64,000 nucleotides of DNA, taken from positions 1 to 64,000 of the forward strand of contig JAUYRJ010000029.1 of the NCBI GenBank assembly GCA_030696845.1, in the 5' to 3' direction. Position 1 is the first letter of the stretch, and every line of letters starts with the position of its first letter. The notes under the pieces were generated by a model. The model had not been told where the DNA came from. It saw only the letters and a list, made by a program, of their open reading frames with translations, and ran no database searches. The position numbers and the translations under genes were made by a program. The stretch comes from Polynucleobacter sp. (lineage in GTDB: Bacteria; Pseudomonadota; Gammaproteobacteria; Burkholderiales; Burkholderiaceae). This document shows, one piece after another, positions 51,594-62,263 of the stretch.

Positions 51594-52919
51594 ATGACAA
51601 GTCAACACCCCTCACCAAACGATCTGGTTTTTACTGGCTCTGGCCTTACTGTGACGCAAACCCGCGAAGCCATTACAAACTTAGTAGATGCGTTATTGCG
51701 CACTAGCGCAATAGAGGAGACCGAAACCGTAGCCCTCGACGATGCACTCCATCGCATACTGGCCTTACCGGTTTTATCTCCAATCAATGTGCCCGCAGCC
51801 GATAACTCGGCAATGGATGGCTTTGCGTTTCAGAGTAGTGAACTTACCAATGCCGCGCCTATTCAGCTCAAGATCGTGGGTAGCGTGTTTGCTGGCACCC
51901 CTTATAGCGGCACCTTGCAATCTGGGGAGTGCCTCAAAATCATGACGGGGGCGCTCATGCCGCCCCAGTGCGATACCGTGATTCCGCAAGAAATGACGCG
52001 CCTTGTGCCGAGCGTCGCTAGCGAAACCGCGCTAGTGGAGTTTGCGCCCGATGCTGTGCGCGCGGGTGAAAACCGCCGCCTCTGCGGCGAAGACCTTGCC
52101 AAAGATTCCGTGGCGATTGCTGCGGGAAGACTCTTAAGGCCATCCGATTTAGGATTGGCGGCATCCTTAGGTATTGCTACGCTGACGGTACGCCGTAAAT
52201 TGCGCGTTGCTATTTTGTCCTCCGGTAATGAGTTGCGGCAGTTAGGCGATGCATTAGACCCGGGCAGCATTTATGACAGCAATCGCTATAGCCTGATGGG
52301 TTTACTTAAGCGACTCAATGTGGATGTGATCGATTGCGGTATCGTGCAAGACGATCCTGCATCGCTGAAAGCCGCTTTTCAGACAGCCGCTTTAAGGGCC
52401 GATGTGCTGATTTCTTCTGGCGGGGTTTCCGTTGGTGAAGCGGATTTCACGAAACAAATTATGCAGGAATTAGGTGATGTGGGTTTCTGGAAAATCGCTA
52501 TGCGCCCAGGAAGACCGATGGCTTTTGGCGTACTCAAGCCGGTCGCCGGCCAGACTCCACCTCGCAGCACCCTATTTTTTGGTTTGCCCGGCAACCCGGT
52601 TGCGGTCATGGTGACGTTTTATCAATTTGTGCGCTCTGCCCTTCTGCAACTGAGCGGCTCAAGCCAATTGGCCCCGCCCACCATCCAAGCCATTTCCAGC
52701 GCGCCCATTCGTAAAAAGCCCGGTAGAACCGAATTTCAGAGGGGTATTTTGGAGCTCGGACCCGATGGTCGTGCCCAGGTTCGAGTCACCGGCAGCCAAG
52801 GCGCTGGGATCTTGCGCTCCATGAGCGAAGCCAATTGCTTTATCGTTTTAGACCATGACCAGGGCAATATTGCGACAGGCGAGCTTGTAAATGTGGTGCT
52901 TTTTGAGGGACTGCTTTAA
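51594..52919 (+). CDS. moeA: Molybdopterin molybdenumtransferase
   Basis: PAADNSAMDGFAF, SSGGVSVGEADF, GLPGNPVAVMVTF. Confidence 0.96.
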   Translation: MTSQHPSPNDLVFTGSGLTVTQTREAITNLVDALLRTSAIEETETVALDDALHRILALPVLSPINVPAADNSAMDGFAFQSSELTNAAPIQLKIVGSVFAGTPYSGTLQSGECLKIMTGALMPPQCDTVIPQEMTRLVPSVASETALVEFAPDAVRAGENRRLCGEDLAKDSVAIAAGRLLRPSDLGLAASLGIATLTVRRKLRVAILSSGNELRQLGDALDPGSIYDSNRYSLMGLLKRLNVDVIDCGIVQDDPASLKAAFQTAALRADVLISSGGVSVGEADFTKQIMQELGDVGFWKIAMRPGRPMAFGVLKPVAGQTPPRSTLFFGLPGNPVAVMVTFYQFVRSALLQLSGSSQLAPPTIQAISSAPIRKKPGRTEFQRGILELGPDGRAQVRVTGSQGAGILRSMSEANCFIVLDHDQGNIATGELVNVVLFEGLL

Positions 52920-52931
52920 GATTGCGCCATT

Positions 52932-53225
52932 ATGAAATTTACAAAAAAAGAAATTGTTTTTCTCGACCCGCTGCATACCGCTAAAACCTTAGTCTTGGTT
53001 TACCTCTGTTTTTCCGTTCCCATCGTCCTACTAGCCCTCTTTGTGGCTTTCATTCGGGATGGCTCTATTCCTGGGTTTACGGTCCTATCGGCCCTGATCC
53101 TCAATGCGCTTTTAGGCTTTGGTTTGCTCTGGATTGCCTGCAAGGTCTACAACTGGGTGGCCGATAAATTTGGCGGCATCGAGCTGGCTCTGCGCGAGTT
53201 ACCTGAAGAAATCGAAACCGAGTAA
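52932..53225 (+). CDS. Small membrane protein of unknown function
   Basis: 97 aa, two predicted TM helices, directly after moeA. Confidence 0.6.
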   Translation: MKFTKKEIVFLDPLHTAKTLVLVYLCFSVPIVLLALFVAFIRDGSIPGFTVLSALILNALLGFGLLWIACKVYNWVADKFGGIELALRELPEEIETE

Positions 53226-53265
53226 ATCATTTTTACTGCGGTTTCTGGTATCGATTACAGTCGGC

Positions 53266-54267
53266 CTATTTTCCCAATGCGTCTGCATTAATTAAGCTTG
53301 GTGGCTTTGCGCCCGCCAGCGCTGCTTTGACATTCTCAATCGCCAAGGACACCATCGCGCGTCGCGTTTTTTCCGTTGCGCTGGCAATGTGCGGCGCCAG
53401 CACCACATTACTTAACTTGAGCAAATCAGGATGCACTGTGGGCTCACCCTCAAACACATCGAGCCCGGCGGCAAAAATCGTTTTGGCTTTGAGGGCGGCG
53501 GCCAATGCCACATCATCGACAATACCCCCCCGCGCAATATTGACGAGGGTTGCAGTGGGTTTCATTAGCGCGATTTCCTTTGCGCCAATCGTATGGTGAT
53601 TTTCCGCGGAATACGGGAGAACCAAAATGACATGGTCGGCTTCTTTTAAGAGCGTTTCCTTATCCACGTAGCGCGCATTACAGGCTTTTTCATCGGCCTC
53701 TGGCAAGCGGCTGCGATTGTGATAAATCACCTTCATACCAAAACCCAATGCGCGTTTTGCAATCCCTTGACCAATGCGACCCATGCCAATAATGCCGAGG
53801 GTGCTGTGGTGAATGTCCATACCCAATGGGTTGGTCACAATCGACCATTGATTCCAATGACCATCCCGAATCCAGCGCTCTGACTCGGTCACGCGGCGGG
53901 CGGTTGCCATAATCAAGGCAAAGCCAAAATCGGCGGTGGTATCCGTGAGCACGTCAGGGGTATTCGTTGCCATAATGCCCGCAGCGCTGATGGCTGGCAC
54001 ATCGAAATTGTTATAGCCCACCGAGATATTAGCCACGATCTTGAGGTTTTTTGCTTTAGCTAAGGCGTTCGCATCAATCCGCTCGCTGCCCGTAACTAGG
54101 GCGGCAGAAACCTTACCTAGCTGTTCCTGAAGGGCTTGTGGCGTCATGACGACATCGGCTTGATTGGAAATCACATCAAAGGACTGCTCCAGCTCCGCCA
54201 AGGCCTCAGGAAAAATCGCTCTAGCGACCAGAATTTTGGGTTTGTTGGGTGTAGTGGTAGTGTTCAT
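53266..54267 (-). CDS. D-isomer 2-hydroxyacid dehydrogenase (glyoxylate/hydroxypyruvate reductase-like)
   Basis: LGIIGMGRIGQGIAKRALGFGMKVIYHNRSR, LVNIARGGIVDD. Confidence 0.92.
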   Translation of the reverse strand: MNTTTTPNKPKILVARAIFPEALAELEQSFDVISNQADVVMTPQALQEQLGKVSAALVTGSERIDANALAKAKNLKIVANISVGYNNFDVPAISAAGIMATNTPDVLTDTTADFGFALIMATARRVTESERWIRDGHWNQWSIVTNPLGMDIHHSTLGIIGMGRIGQGIAKRALGFGMKVIYHNRSRLPEADEKACNARYVDKETLLKEADHVILVLPYSAENHHTIGAKEIALMKPTATLVNIARGGIVDDVALAAALKAKTIFAAGLDVFEGEPTVHPDLLKLSNVVLAPHIASATEKTRRAMVSLAIENVKAALAGAKPPSLINADALGK

Positions 54268-54412
54268 AAATGGCACTTTACACCAAGCCAAATCCCGTGC
54301 ATTGGTTTAAAAAAGCCTAATTCAGCTAAAATGAACTTATATGCTAGTAGCTAAGCGGCACCTGCTCCGCCTTAGTTTCTAGTCTCGTTACCCACTTGCT
54401 AGATTAAACGCC

Positions 54413-54736
54413 ATGACCTACGTTGTTACTGAAGCTTGTATTCGCTGCAAATACACTGACTGTGTTGATGTTTGCCCAGTAGACTGTTTCCGCGAAGGGC
54501 CGAATTTTTTAGTCATCGACCCCGATGAGTGCATCGATTGCGCGGTCTGCGTACCCGAGTGTCCGGTCAATGCGATTTATGCGGAAGACGATGTCCCCGG
54601 CGATCAGCAAGCCTTTATCAAAATCAATTTGGAGTTAGCGCAAGGCTGGCCATCCATCACTAAATCCAAGGCAGCCCTTCCCGATGCCGAAGAATGGAAA
54701 GACGTGAGCTCCAAATTAGATCAGCTCGCTAAGTAA
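54413..54736 (+). CDS. fdxA: 7Fe ferredoxin FdxA
   Basis: [18 protein letters not shown] and [16 protein letters not shown]. Confidence 0.95.
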   Translation: MTYVVTEACIRCKYTDCVDVCPVDCFREGPNFLVIDPDECIDCAVCVPECPVNAIYAEDDVPGDQQAFIKINLELAQGWPSITKSKAALPDAEEWKDVSSKLDQLAK

Positions 54737-54780
54737 GGAAAATTGCGCAATGCATTGCGCGCCACCCATTCCAGGTTCGC

Positions 54781-55815
54781 ATGCGCCTGATTGAAACCGA
54801 TGCCCTCATCATTGGTGCTGGGCCAGTAGGTCTCTTTCAGGTATTTGAGCTAGGCCTTCTAGAAATCAAAACCCATGTGATTGATTCTTTACCTGCGGTA
54901 GGCGGTCAGTGCGCCGAGCTCTACCCCGATAAACCCATTTACGATATTCCTGGCATCCCGGTTTGCACTGGCCAAGAACTCACCGCGAATTTACTCGAGC
55001 AAATCAAACCCTTTAATCCGCACTTTCATCTGAATCAGGAAGTGACGGAGCTAGCTCGCCAAGACGATGGTCGCTTTTTAATCAGCACTTCCGCGCAAAC
55101 GCGCTTTTTGAGCAAAACGGTTTTCATTGCCGCCGGCGTTGGCGCCTTTCAGCCACGCAAGCTGGCCTTAGGCGGCATTGATGCCTTTGAAAATACCCAA
55201 CTGTTTTATCGCATTACCCAGCCAGAGCAATTTGAAAATCAATCGATTGCGATTTGTGGCGGCGGGGATGCCGCCCTAGACTGGGCGATTTACTTCGCAG
55301 GCAAAGTCAAGCGGCTCACCTTAATCCATCGCCGCGATGAATTCAAAGCCAGCCCGCACGCTATTACACAACTGCGCGAGTACATTGCGGCAGGCAAGAT
55401 CCAGCTCAAGATTGGTCAAATCACCGGCTATCGCAGCCAAGGCGGGAAACTGGATGCAGTGGATATTCTGGATGCCGACGGCCTGACTCAATCCCTGCCC
55501 CTGGATGCCCTGTGTGTCTTTTTTGGCTTATCCCCCAAATTAGGCCCCATCAGTAACTGGGGCCTCGAACTCAGCCGCAAGCAAATAGTCGTAGATACCG
55601 CCCGCTTTGAAAGCAGCATTCCGGGCATTTTTGCGGTTGGAGATATCAACACCTACCTCGGCAAGAAAAAACTCATCCTGTCGGGTTTTCATGAAGCGGC
55701 GCTGGCTGCGTTTGGGGCGGCGCAATACGTCTTCCCAGAAAAGCAAATCCAGTTGCAGTACACCACCACATCGCCCAAATTGCATCAATTACTGGGTGTA
55801 GCTGACTCCCATTGA
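54781..55815 (+). CDS. Thioredoxin-reductase-like ferredoxin/flavodoxin-NADP reductase
   Basis: [50 protein letters not shown]. Confidence 0.9.
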   Translation: MRLIETDALIIGAGPVGLFQVFELGLLEIKTHVIDSLPAVGGQCAELYPDKPIYDIPGIPVCTGQELTANLLEQIKPFNPHFHLNQEVTELARQDDGRFLISTSAQTRFLSKTVFIAAGVGAFQPRKLALGGIDAFENTQLFYRITQPEQFENQSIAICGGGDAALDWAIYFAGKVKRLTLIHRRDEFKASPHAITQLREYIAAGKIQLKIGQITGYRSQGGKLDAVDILDADGLTQSLPLDALCVFFGLSPKLGPISNWGLELSRKQIVVDTARFESSIPGIFAVGDINTYLGKKKLILSGFHEAALAAFGAAQYVFPEKQIQLQYTTTSPKLHQLLGVADSH

Positions 55816-55863
55816 GATTGGGTTAATCTCTAGTTATTGCTCACTTACTGAACTTATTCACTC

Positions 55864-56658
55864 ATGCATCAATACCACGAACTCATGCAGCAAGTCCTGG
55901 CTAAGGGCGTTAATAAATCGGATCGGACTGGCACCGGCACCGTATCGATTTTTGGGCATCAGATGCGCTTTAATTTGGCGGATGGCTTTCCGATGGTCAC
56001 CACCAAAAAATTGCACTTGAAGTCCATCGTCTATGAATTGCTTTGGTTTCTGAATGGCAGCACCAATAACAATTGGCTCAAAGAGCGCGGTGTTTCGATT
56101 TGGAATGAATGGGCCGCGCCCGATGGCGAACTGGGTCCCATTTACGGCTACCAATGGCGTTCATGGCCTGCGCCTAACGGTCAGCACATCGACCAAATCA
56201 GCGAGGTTCTAGAGACCATTAAAACCAATCCCGATTCACGGCGCATGATTGTGTCGGCATGGAATGTGGCGGATATTCCGCGCATGGCGCTAGCACCCTG
56301 CCACGCTTTTTTCCAGTTCTATGTAGCGGATGGAAAACTATCCTGCCAACTCTACCAGCGCAGTGCCGACATCTTCTTGGGCGTGCCATTTAATATCGCC
56401 AGCTACGCCCTCTTAACCCATATGGTTGCGCAGCAGTGCGATCTTGAACCCGGTGAATTTATTTGGACAGGGGGCGATTGCCACCTCTACAGCAATCACC
56501 TCGAGCAAGTGGAATTGCAATTGTCACGCAAACCATTCCCTTTACCAAGGCTTGAGATTCGGCGCAAACCCCATTCCCTCTTTGAATATGAATTCGAAGA
56601 CTTCGAGATCGTGGGTTATGAATGCCACCCCCACATCAAAGCGCCTGTCGCCATCTAA
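55864..56658 (+). CDS. thyA: Thymidylate synthase
   Basis: [46 protein letters not shown]. Confidence 0.97.
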   Translation: MHQYHELMQQVLAKGVNKSDRTGTGTVSIFGHQMRFNLADGFPMVTTKKLHLKSIVYELLWFLNGSTNNNWLKERGVSIWNEWAAPDGELGPIYGYQWRSWPAPNGQHIDQISEVLETIKTNPDSRRMIVSAWNVADIPRMALAPCHAFFQFYVADGKLSCQLYQRSADIFLGVPFNIASYALLTHMVAQQCDLEPGEFIWTGGDCHLYSNHLEQVELQLSRKPFPLPRLEIRRKPHSLFEYEFEDFEIVGYECHPHIKAPVAI

Positions 56659-56669
56659 GGGCTCCATTA

Positions 56670-57164
56670 ATGACTATGACTAAACCTGCCATATCCATGA
56701 TTGTTGCGCGCTCACGTAATCACGTGATTGGTCGCGATAATCAAATGCCATGGAAGATATCCGCCGACTTGCAATTTTTTAAGCGGGTTACCATGGGCTA
56801 CCCTGTCATTATGGGTCGCAAGACTTGGGAGTCGATTGGTCGGCCTTTGCCCGGTCGGCGCAATATTGTGGTGAGCCGCAATCCCGATATGGAGCCTGTT
56901 GGAGCGGAAGCGGCTAGCTCTCTAGCGGATGCCCTAGGCCGCCTTGCTGGAATGGAGCGGGTGTTTGTGATTGGGGGCGAACAACTGTTTACCCAAGCTT
57001 TTGATCAAGCCGACCGACTCTACATTACGGAAATCGATTTGGATATCGAAGGCGGTGATACCTTCTTTGTGGTACCGCGCCCCGATGAGTGGCGTGAAGT
57101 CGAGCGCATACCGCAGCAGGAAGGTGAGATTCGTTTTGACTTTGTTATCCTAGAACGAAAATAA
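56670..57164 (+). CDS. folA: Dihydrofolate reductase
   Basis: ISMIVARSRNHVIGRDNQMPWKISADLQFFK; track start 56622 lies inside thyA. Confidence 0.95.
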   Translation: MTMTKPAISMIVARSRNHVIGRDNQMPWKISADLQFFKRVTMGYPVIMGRKTWESIGRPLPGRRNIVVSRNPDMEPVGAEAASSLADALGRLAGMERVFVIGGEQLFTQAFDQADRLYITEIDLDIEGGDTFFVVPRPDEWREVERIPQQEGEIRFDFVILERK

Positions 57165-57205
57165 ACGAACTGAAGGGTAAGGTAACCCCAGCAAGCCTAG
57201 AGCCG

Positions 57206-58294
57206 CTACAGTTTTTTATTAAAGCTGTATTGCGCAAAGGCCTGCTCAGCCACATTAAACCACTGCGCCTCCATATTCCGAAAGCGTCGGTAATCCTCGT
57301 AGATGGCTTTGAAGCGGGGATTTTTGGCAGACTCTTCAGCGTACGCTTCTTGTGTTGCTGTAAAGCAGGCGTCCATAATTTGCGGGTTGAACTTCCGCAG
57401 TACAGCGCCATTTTGCAGTAAGCGCTGCAAGGCCGGTGGGTTTAACGCATCGTACTTCGCGCACATTTCGGTATGCGCCTGAAAACAGGCCGCTTCCCAT
57501 GCAGCTTGATACGACGGCGGCAATGCATCCCACTTCTTTTTATTCACCAGAAACGAAAGGGAGGCGCCGCCTTCCCACCAAGCGGGGTAGTAATAGTTTT
57601 TCGCTACCTTAGCGAGCCCTAATTTTTCATCGTCGTAAGGGCCGACAAATTCAGCGGCATCGATCGTGCCCTTTTCCAGCGCGGAATAAATTTCGCCAGC
57701 AGGCAATTGCTGTGGCACCACCCCAAGCTTAGCCAGAATGTTTCCTGCAAAACCGGCAATCCGAAACTTAAGGCCTTTTAAATCGGCCACGGTTTTAATT
57801 TCTTTCCGAAACCAGCCGCCCATTTGGGTGCCCGTTTGACCGCCCATAAAATTGATAATGTTGTAGCTGGCGTAGAGCTCACGCATTAATTTCATGCCAT
57901 TGCCGTGCAGCATCCAGGCATTTTGCTGACGCGCAGTCATGCCAAATGGCGCTGCGGTATCAAAAATGAACGTGCTGTCTTTGCCAATTGCGTAGTAGCC
58001 CGCAGTATGTCCCGCCTCTACCGTGCCGTTCTGAACGGCATCTTGGACCTGCAAGGGCGGCACAATTTCACCGGCGGCAAAAATCTTGACATTGAACTTG
58101 CCATCCGTTGCTTTGCGCAGGGCGTTGGCAAAGATCTCGGAGGTTCCGTAAAGATTGTCCAGCGACTTCGGAAAGCTGGAAACCAGACGCCAATTTAAGG
58201 TGGGCAAGGACTGTGCTGTGGCTGGCGTAGCTAGTGCAGCCGCCCCAACTCCGGTTGCCAGCGAGGCCTTTTTTAAAAATGATCTGCGTTCCAT
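57206..58294 (-). CDS. TRAP transporter substrate-binding protein, Tat-exported
   Basis: Tat motif ERRSFLKKAS; DctP-family fold, LKGLKFRIAGFAGNILAKLGVVPQQLPAGEIYSALEKGTIDAAEFVGPYDD. Confidence 0.9.
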   Translation of the reverse strand: MERRSFLKKASLATGVGAAALATPATAQSLPTLNWRLVSSFPKSLDNLYGTSEIFANALRKATDGKFNVKIFAAGEIVPPLQVQDAVQNGTVEAGHTAGYYAIGKDSTFIFDTAAPFGMTARQQNAWMLHGNGMKLMRELYASYNIINFMGGQTGTQMGGWFRKEIKTVADLKGLKFRIAGFAGNILAKLGVVPQQLPAGEIYSALEKGTIDAAEFVGPYDDEKLGLAKVAKNYYYPAWWEGGASLSFLVNKKKWDALPPSYQAAWEAACFQAHTEMCAKYDALNPPALQRLLQNGAVLRKFNPQIMDACFTATQEAYAEESAKNPRFKAIYEDYRRFRNMEAQWFNVAEQAFAQYSFNKKL

Positions 58295-58371
58295 TGTGTC
58301 TCCTAAACCCATTCTGATGTACTGATTATGCTGATGCGTCTGTTGTTGATGCCGGAAAAATAATGAGGATA

Positions 58372-59718
58372 TTACTTACCGCCTATCATCATCGATCCAA
58401 TCAAGATTGAGCCTGTTTCTTTGGTGCCGCGAACCAAGGCGTCGCTCCCGATTAATTCGATGTTCATCAGCATGTCGCGCAGATTACCGGCAATGGTGAT
58501 TTCTTCTACGGGATACTGAATCTCGCCGTTTTCAACCCAATACCCAAAGGCGCCACGCGAATAATCACCAGTCACATAGTTCACGCCCTGCCCCATCAGC
58601 TCAGTCACCAAGAGACCGGTACCCATGGCTTTTAATAAAGCGGGTAGACCGCCTTTTGGCGTTCTGGTGCTGCTTAGAGTGAGGTGATGCGAGCCGCCGG
58701 CATTGCCCGTGGTTTTCATACCCAGCTTACGAGCCGAATAGGTAGATAAAAAATAGCCTTCCAACACACCCTTGGATACCACGGTGCGCGCGTGCGTCGC
58801 AACGCCCTCTTCATCAAACGGCGAACTACCCGTCATACCCTTAATGTGCGGATCTTCCTTCAAACTAATGTGGCTGGGCAGTACCGCTTTACCTAAGCTA
58901 TTGAGCAAAAAGCTGGAGCGGCGATATAAAGCTCCGCCCGATACGGCTTGCACTAAAGAGCCCAGTAGTCCTGCTGCGAGGGGCGCTTCAAAAATAACGG
59001 GGCACCTGCGGGTAGTCAGTGATTTTGCGTTCAGGCGCGATAAGGCTCGCTCTGCCGCATAGCGGCCAATATCACCTGGCTTGGCTAAGGCGCTTGCCAT
59101 GCGGGAGCTAGAGTACCAATCGTCGCGCTGCATGGCGGATTTCTTTTTGCCACCACTCGCAATGGGAGCGCACGAAATGTAATGCCTGGAATAGGGATAG
59201 CCCCCCATGAAGCCATTACTGGTCCCCATCATGAAATGCGCGTGATGCGCGGAGACCGAGGCGCCGTCGCTGTTTTTAATTTGAGGGCTGACCGCAAATG
59301 CGGCTGCCTCCGCATCTTGGGCTATGGCAATCGCTTCTTCCGACTCAATCATCCATGGATGAAATAAATCCAAATTCTTGGGCTTTTTTTCCAGCAGACT
59401 GGCTTCGGCCAATCCCGCGCAATCGTCTTCTGCCGTATGCCGCGCAATATGAAACGCCGCCTCTACGGTGGCGCGCAAGGAATCCGGGGAAAAGTCGCTG
59501 GTGCTGGCATTACCGCGCCGTTGCCCAACATAGACATTAAGGCCCACCTGCTTATCTAAACTTTGCTCAATGGTCTCGACCGCCCCCTTGCGCACCGTGA
59601 CCGAAAGGCCCTGACCTTCGGAGACCTCGACAGCCGCATCAGACGCCCCCAATTTACGGGCTTCGGTGAGCATGAACTCGACAATGACTTTGAACTGATT
59701 AGGGGTATATGTAAACAT
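58372..59718 (-). CDS. pmbA: Metalloprotease PmbA/TldE
   Basis: VTVRKGAVETIEQSLDKQVGLNVYVGQRRGNASTSDFS; GYFLSTYSARKLGMKTTGNAGG; TGDYSRGAFGYWVENGEI. Confidence 0.95.
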   Translation of the reverse strand: MFTYTPNQFKVIVEFMLTEARKLGASDAAVEVSEGQGLSVTVRKGAVETIEQSLDKQVGLNVYVGQRRGNASTSDFSPDSLRATVEAAFHIARHTAEDDCAGLAEASLLEKKPKNLDLFHPWMIESEEAIAIAQDAEAAAFAVSPQIKNSDGASVSAHHAHFMMGTSNGFMGGYPYSRHYISCAPIASGGKKKSAMQRDDWYSSSRMASALAKPGDIGRYAAERALSRLNAKSLTTRRCPVIFEAPLAAGLLGSLVQAVSGGALYRRSSFLLNSLGKAVLPSHISLKEDPHIKGMTGSSPFDEEGVATHARTVVSKGVLEGYFLSTYSARKLGMKTTGNAGGSHHLTLSSTRTPKGGLPALLKAMGTGLLVTELMGQGVNYVTGDYSRGAFGYWVENGEIQYPVEEITIAGNLRDMLMNIELIGSDALVRGTKETGSILIGSMMIGGK

Positions 59719-59744
59719 GACTCAATGATAGCTAGAATGGAAGC

Positions 59745-60374
59745 ATGAAGCATACAGAAACCCTAAAACGCACGAGCCCAGATGAAGTCCGAATTGGCCT
59801 GATTTCGATTTCCGATCGGGCCAGCGCCGGCACCTATCAGGACGAGGGCATTCCAGCCTTAAAAAGCTGGCTGGCAAGCGCCATTACCTCGCCGCAATGC
59901 ACCCATGAGCGACTGATCCCTGACGACGCTGAAACCATCACAGAGACGATTATTGAGCTGGTGGATGAGCTGGGCTGTGATCTGGTCCTCACAACGGGCG
60001 GAACGGGCCCTGGACGCCGTGACGTCACCCCAGAAGCCACCCTAGAGGCCGGTACCCGAGAAATGCCGGGGTTTGGCGAGCAAATGCGTCAAATTAGCCT
60101 GCGCTTTGTTCCTACGGCGATTTTGTCGCGCCAAGTGGCGGTCTTGCGAGAAATCGAGGATCATGCTTCGCTGATTATTAATTTGCCCGGGCAGCCCAAG
60201 TCCATCAAGGAGATTTTGGAAGGCTTAAAAGATGCTGATGGCAAGGTCTTGGTGGCGGGTATTTTTGCCTCAGTTCCGTATTGCATTGACCTGATTGGCG
60301 GCCCCTATATTGAAGCCAATGAGGCTGTGATTAAGGTCTTTCGGCCCAAGAGCGCTATTCGCCCGAAAGCTTAA
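59745..60374 (+). CDS. mog: Molybdopterin adenylyltransferase (MogA-like)
   Basis: [43 protein letters not shown]. Confidence 0.94.
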   Translation: MKHTETLKRTSPDEVRIGLISISDRASAGTYQDEGIPALKSWLASAITSPQCTHERLIPDDAETITETIIELVDELGCDLVLTTGGTGPGRRDVTPEATLEAGTREMPGFGEQMRQISLRFVPTAILSRQVAVLREIEDHASLIINLPGQPKSIKEILEGLKDADGKVLVAGIFASVPYCIDLIGGPYIEANEAVIKVFRPKSAIRPKA

Positions 60375-60982
60375 TCAACCGTGCTGGCTGGAGCTGCTAC
60401 TCCCGCCGGCATAAAGAATCGATCGCGGTAGTAGCGCAGTTCTTCAATGGATTCTTCAATATCCGCTAAAGCGGTATGCGCTTGTTTTTTAACAAAGCCC
60501 TTGACGAGCTCGGGTTGCCAGCGCCGCGCCAACTCTTTAATGGTGGATACATCGACATTGCGATAATGAAAATAGGCCTCTAGCTTGGGCATATACCGCG
60601 CCATAAAGCGCCGGTCTTGGCAAATCGAATTGCCGCACATCGGCGATATGCCAGCTTTGACGTGCTGCTTTAAAAAGGCAATGCATTCCTGCTCCACCGC
60701 GGCCTCATCGAGGTTAGATGCCTTTACCCGATCAATCAGGCCAGACTTTCCATGAGTACCCTTATTCCAGGCATCCATGCCGTCTAAAACCGCATCGGCT
60801 TGATGCACGACCCAGACTGGCGCAGTCGCAATCACATTCAAATTGGCATCGGTCACGATCAAGGCGATTTCTAAAATACGGTCGGTATCGGGCTTTAAGC
60901 CACTCATTTCCATATCCAGCCAAACCAAATGCTCACTCGCTAAAGCGGGTTTTACCGTGGGGGAATCGATTTTTTCACTCAT
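60371..60982 (-). CDS. orn: Oligoribonuclease
   Basis: [27 protein letters not shown]; DEDDh exonuclease; likely start 60982. Confidence 0.96.
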   Translation of the reverse strand: MSEKIDSPTVKPALASEHLVWLDMEMSGLKPDTDRILEIALIVTDANLNVIATAPVWVVHQADAVLDGMDAWNKGTHGKSGLIDRVKASNLDEAAVEQECIAFLKQHVKAGISPMCGNSICQDRRFMARYMPKLEAYFHYRNVDVSTIKELARRWQPELVKGFVKKQAHTALADIEESIEELRYYRDRFFMPAGVAAPASTVD

Positions 60983-60997
60983 ATCTATAATCATCTC

Positions 60998-62254
60998 ATG
61001 ACATTTACTTTTATCTTCCTAGCCGCGTTCATACTGAGCTTTGGCTTGCGCCACTGGCTTGCTCAGCGCCAAATTAAACACGTTGCCCAGCACCGCGCTA
61101 CCGTGCCTGCGGAGTTCGCAGAGCGCATCACTTTGGGCGAACACCAAAAGGCGGCAGATTACACCATTGCTAAATTGAAATTAGGCATATTAGAAAACGC
61201 CTTTAGCGCCGTGGTCTTAATTGGCTTTACGCTCCTGGGCGGCCTGGAATACCTCAATCAATCCCTTACCCACCTGATGGGCGATGGAATTGCCCAGCAA
61301 ATGGCTTTGCTGTGCTCGATCTTCATCATCTCAGGCGTACTCGATCTGCCCTTTAGCTGGCACAAGCAATTTGGCATAGAAGCCGCCTACGGCTTTAATC
61401 GCATGACACCCAAACTTTTTGTAGTGGATATGCTCAAAGGGGTCGCCCTCGGGGCTGCTCTAGGCTTGCCTCTGCTGTGGGTCGTACTCACCCTCATGGC
61501 CACTACTGGCAGTCTGTGGTGGTTGTGGGCTTGGGCCGTATGGACGGTGTTTAACGGCTTACTGCTGTGGCTCTTCCCAACCTTTATTGCACCCCTCTTT
61601 AATCAGTTCAAAGCACTTGAAGACGGTCCCCTCAAGTCGCAAATAGAAGGCTTACTGCAGCGCTGTGATTTTGCGAGCCAAGGTTTATTTGTGATGGATG
61701 GCAGTAAGCGCAGCGCCCATGGCAATGCGTATTTCACGGGCATTGGTAAAGCCAAGCGCATTGTCTTTTTTGATACCTTAATTGAAAAACTCAGCCCAGA
61801 TGAAGTGGAGGCGGTACTTGCCCATGAGTTAGGGCACTTCAAACGCAAGCACATTCGTAAACGCTTATTGGTGTCGTTTGGTATGAGCTTTTTGATGCTC
61901 GCCTTGCTGGGCTGGATTAGTACCCAAGCTTGGTTTTACATTGACTTGGGCGTAACGCCCAGTGCCTATGGCTACAACGGTGGCTTAGCCCTGGCCCTTT
62001 TTATGCTGGTCTCGCCGGTCTTTGGGTTTTTCTTCACACCGCTCAGCAGCCTTGCCTCGCGTAAACACGAGTACGAAGCCGATAGCTTTGCCGCTGAAAA
62101 ATCCTCCGCCAAGGACTTGATCTCGGCCCTAGTGAAGCTTTATCAAGATAACGCATCGACACTCACGCCCGATCCGCTCTATACCGCCTTTTATAGCTCC
62201 CATCCGCCGGCCCCACTGCGCATTGCCCATTTGCAGCGCTTGAGTCAAGCATAA
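60998..62254 (+). CDS. M48 family (Ste24-type) metalloprotease
   Basis: [13 protein letters not shown] HExxH zinc motif; multi-[13 protein letters not shown]. Confidence 0.93.
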   Translation: MTFTFIFLAAFILSFGLRHWLAQRQIKHVAQHRATVPAEFAERITLGEHQKAADYTIAKLKLGILENAFSAVVLIGFTLLGGLEYLNQSLTHLMGDGIAQQMALLCSIFIISGVLDLPFSWHKQFGIEAAYGFNRMTPKLFVVDMLKGVALGAALGLPLLWVVLTLMATTGSLWWLWAWAVWTVFNGLLLWLFPTFIAPLFNQFKALEDGPLKSQIEGLLQRCDFASQGLFVMDGSKRSAHGNAYFTGIGKAKRIVFFDTLIEKLSPDEVEAVLAHELGHFKRKHIRKRLLVSFGMSFLMLALLGWISTQAWFYIDLGVTPSAYGYNGGLALALFMLVSPVFGFFFTPLSSLASRKHEYEADSFAAEKSSAKDLISALVKLYQDNASTLTPDPLYTAFYSSHPPAPLRIAHLQRLSQA

Positions 62255-62263
62255 GCGGACTGC

